NCBI GenBank assembly: GCA_001563325.1
Contig: LRSK01000047.1
Span: forward strand, 1-7,517
DNA: 7,517 bases
From: Candidatus Thorarchaeota archaeon SMTZ1-83
GTDB lineage: Archaea > Asgardarchaeota > Thorarchaeia > Thorarchaeales > Thorarchaeaceae
Direction: 5' to 3'
Shown: positions 6,355-7,517 of the stretch, piece after piece
Position numbering within the stretch: the stretch's first letter is position 1
How the letters are laid out: each line of letters starts with the position of its first letter
Program-made: the position numbers and the translations under genes
The notes under the pieces: model-generated
What the model saw: the letters and a program-made list of their open reading frames with translations, nothing else
Database searches by the model: none
What the model was told of the DNA's origin: nothing

Positions 6355-7326
6355 TTATGTCCGGCGTCTTATGAGTATGGCTATGACTAAGGTAGCACTT
6401 CCAAGTGCCACTATCAGTAGCAGTGAATCCGGTGCAATCAAACCGCTCTGAGAATTGATTGTGTCGGTTGATGTTGTAGTGGTTGTCGTAGACGTCGTCA
6501 ATCCTTCAGTCAACCACAAGGAAATCTTGAGCATCAGGTCCCATTCGGACCCCTGGTCATCAAAGAAATTCTCCCACGTGCAGCCATCGCGATTAGAGCC
6601 TTCCTCCCATTCTGGATGAGGCCCGGAGAGAAACACTCTTCCTTCCTCATACTCGAATGCAATCATCGCAGATTCATTGTTTGCGCTGTATGTCGCCAGG
6701 GTGTAGATTCCTTCTTGGTCGGTCAGCTGAAACCATGGGCCTCCATAGTACATCACTGAATAATTCGCTGGCTCTTCTGATAGGTCAATGAGAGTAGAGG
6801 CTCGGTTTGTAACAATCTCAGCCATGGCATAGGTCGGCCAAGGAGCTATTTCGTCAACGGCACCTATGCCATATCCTTCGAAGAGGTTCAATGGATACTC
6901 AATGACGTCACCTTCCCAGAGCAACTTGTCACAAGCAAAGTAAGCCCCAGCACACACCCCGAAGTATGAACCACCATCTCGGACGAACTTCCTAATCTCG
7001 GTTATGCCAGTTCCGGCAAGGTCTACATTGTACGTTCCAGCCCAACCTCCAGGAACCACTATCATATCATAACCAGCAAGCTCGCCATCATTGATATCTG
7101 AAGCATAGAGAATATCTACTGAGGCATTCATCCAATTGAACATGAACTGTAGTGCTGTCCTGCTACTTGTACTTGAAGATGGATCTCCATAGTAGAGAGC
7201 AATGTCTATGCCGCTTAGGTCTGTTGGGAGAGTTTGACCAATCACGGGTGTGAAATGAAAAAGGCTCAAGACGAAGAGAGTAACAATCGCGAGGACAATC
7301 AGCTTTCGAGGACTCTTGGCATCCAT
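6355..7326 (-). CDS. Secreted, membrane-anchored glutamine-amidotransferase-like protein (BPL_N family)
   Basis: 323 residues. The N-terminus (PRKLIVLAIVTLFVLSLFHF, about 6-25) is a signal peptide. The central domain matches the class I glutamine-amidotransferase-like fold of the biotin-protein-ligase N-terminal (BPL_N) family: YDMIVVPGGWAG (86-97), nucleophile elbow GVCAGAYFACD (123-133) with Cys 125, and SGPHPEWE (234-241) with His 237 and Glu 239, so a Cys-His-Glu triad looks intact. Residues 277-289 are a Thr/Ser stalk, followed by a helix (about 302-319) and RRRT, anchoring the catalytic domain outside the cell. No ligase or synthetase domain is attached. Homologues lack a firmly established reaction; amide hydrolysis or transfer on a peptide-like substrate is an inference. 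The gene precedes the binding-protein gene by 146 bases and probably has its own promoter. ATG 7326 is placed just before the signal peptide, but its Shine-Dalgarno match is weak. Confidence 0.88.
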   Translation of the reverse strand: MDAKSPRKLIVLAIVTLFVLSLFHFTPVIGQTLPTDLSGIDIALYYGDPSSSTSSRTALQFMFNWMNASVDILYASDINDGELAGYDMIVVPGGWAGTYNVDLAGTGITEIRKFVRDGGSYFGVCAGAYFACDKLLWEGDVIEYPLNLFEGYGIGAVDEIAPWPTYAMAEIVTNRASTLIDLSEEPANYSVMYYGGPWFQLTDQEGIYTLATYSANNESAMIAFEYEEGRVFLSGPHPEWEEGSNRDGCTWENFFDDQGSEWDLMLKISLWLTEGLTTSTTTTTTSTDTINSQSGLIAPDSLLLIVALGSATLVIAILIRRRT

Positions 7327-7389
7327 TCTTCAACAGCTCAAAGACCTAGTGATTCATGCCCGGGAGATACGAGGACATTTGATTCTTTG

Positions 7390-7397
7390 CTTATACC
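7390..7397 (-). promoter_or_regulatory. TATA-like box of the BPL_N gene
   Basis: GGTATAAG on the minus strand is a plausible archaeal TATA box. A start about 25 bases downstream (near 7367) would give a leader of about 40 bases to ATG 7326. A GTGAACA motif directly abuts its upstream side. Confidence 0.4.
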
Positions 7398-7446
7398 TTG
7401 TTCACTCATGTACACTTCTGTTGCAACGTTTCTTAACATTGTTCAC
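7398..7446. repeat. Two TTGTTCAC (GTGAACAA) direct repeats 41 bp apart upstream of the BPL_N gene
   Basis: TTGTTCAC occurs at 7398-7405 and again at 7439-7446 on the plus strand, so the minus strand reads GTGAACAA twice, close to four helical turns apart. The nearer copy touches the TATA-like box. A TGTACAC at 7409-7415 also occurs in the binding-protein promoter (6249-6255). The rest of the segment from 7447 to the right edge shows no gene or RNA that I can recognise. Confidence 0.4.
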
Positions 7447-7517
7447 ACTCTATGGGAAATCCTCTCCCGTAGAATCATAAAACTCGATTCATGTGTCATA
7501 TTTGGAGGCAAGTAGGA

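Noticed and set aside
7234..7515. 93-codon open frame on the plus strand at the right edge
   Set aside because: It overlaps the signal-peptide region of the BPL_N gene and its promoter, and shows no domain or ribosome-site support.

Overview
The window holds one gene cluster, all of it on the minus strand and read from right to left: a secreted, membrane-anchored glutamine-amidotransferase-like protein (BPL_N type), a solute-binding protein, a fused permease, and two ATPases of the peptide/opine/nickel (Opp/Dpp) ABC importer family. The last ATPase runs off the left edge. I see no tRNA, rRNA, CRISPR array or mobile element. Long open frames on the plus strand are shadows of the real genes.

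The organism looks archaeal. Both exported proteins end in a threonine-rich stalk, a single membrane helix and a short basic tail. Shine-Dalgarno elements match the archaeal GGAGGTGATC pattern about 5-6 bases before the start, with GTG and TTG starts in use. AT-rich TATA-like boxes precede the two exported-protein genes. The style resembles Asgard archaea, Thorarchaeota in particular, but that is recognition without a database search.

Layout: 7327-7517 is the upstream region, with a TATA-like box and two GTGAACA motifs. 6355-7326 is the BPL_N protein with an intact Cys-His-Glu set. 6209-6354 holds a promoter with three 10-bp-spaced GAACA repeats. 4241-6208 is the binding protein. 4151-4240 contains a perfect 11-bp hairpin followed by a T run. 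1388-4150 is a single reading frame for a DppB-DppC fusion, broken by one in-frame UGA at 1697-1699. 391-1380 is the DppD-like ATPase and 1-391 the start of the DppF-like ATPase. The last three genes are nearly contiguous (7-base gap, then 1-base overlap), so they are probably translated together.

Working model: the anchored binding protein captures a peptide or oligosaccharide outside the cell, the two-domain permease passes it through the membrane, and the two ATPases power the step. The BPL_N protein faces the same side as the binding protein and may process the substrate or an amide-containing wall or peptide component; that role is inference. The most unusual points are the fused permease with two extra four-helix blocks, the in-frame UGA in its coupling loop, and the repeated GAACA motif in both promoters and in the intergenic hairpin.
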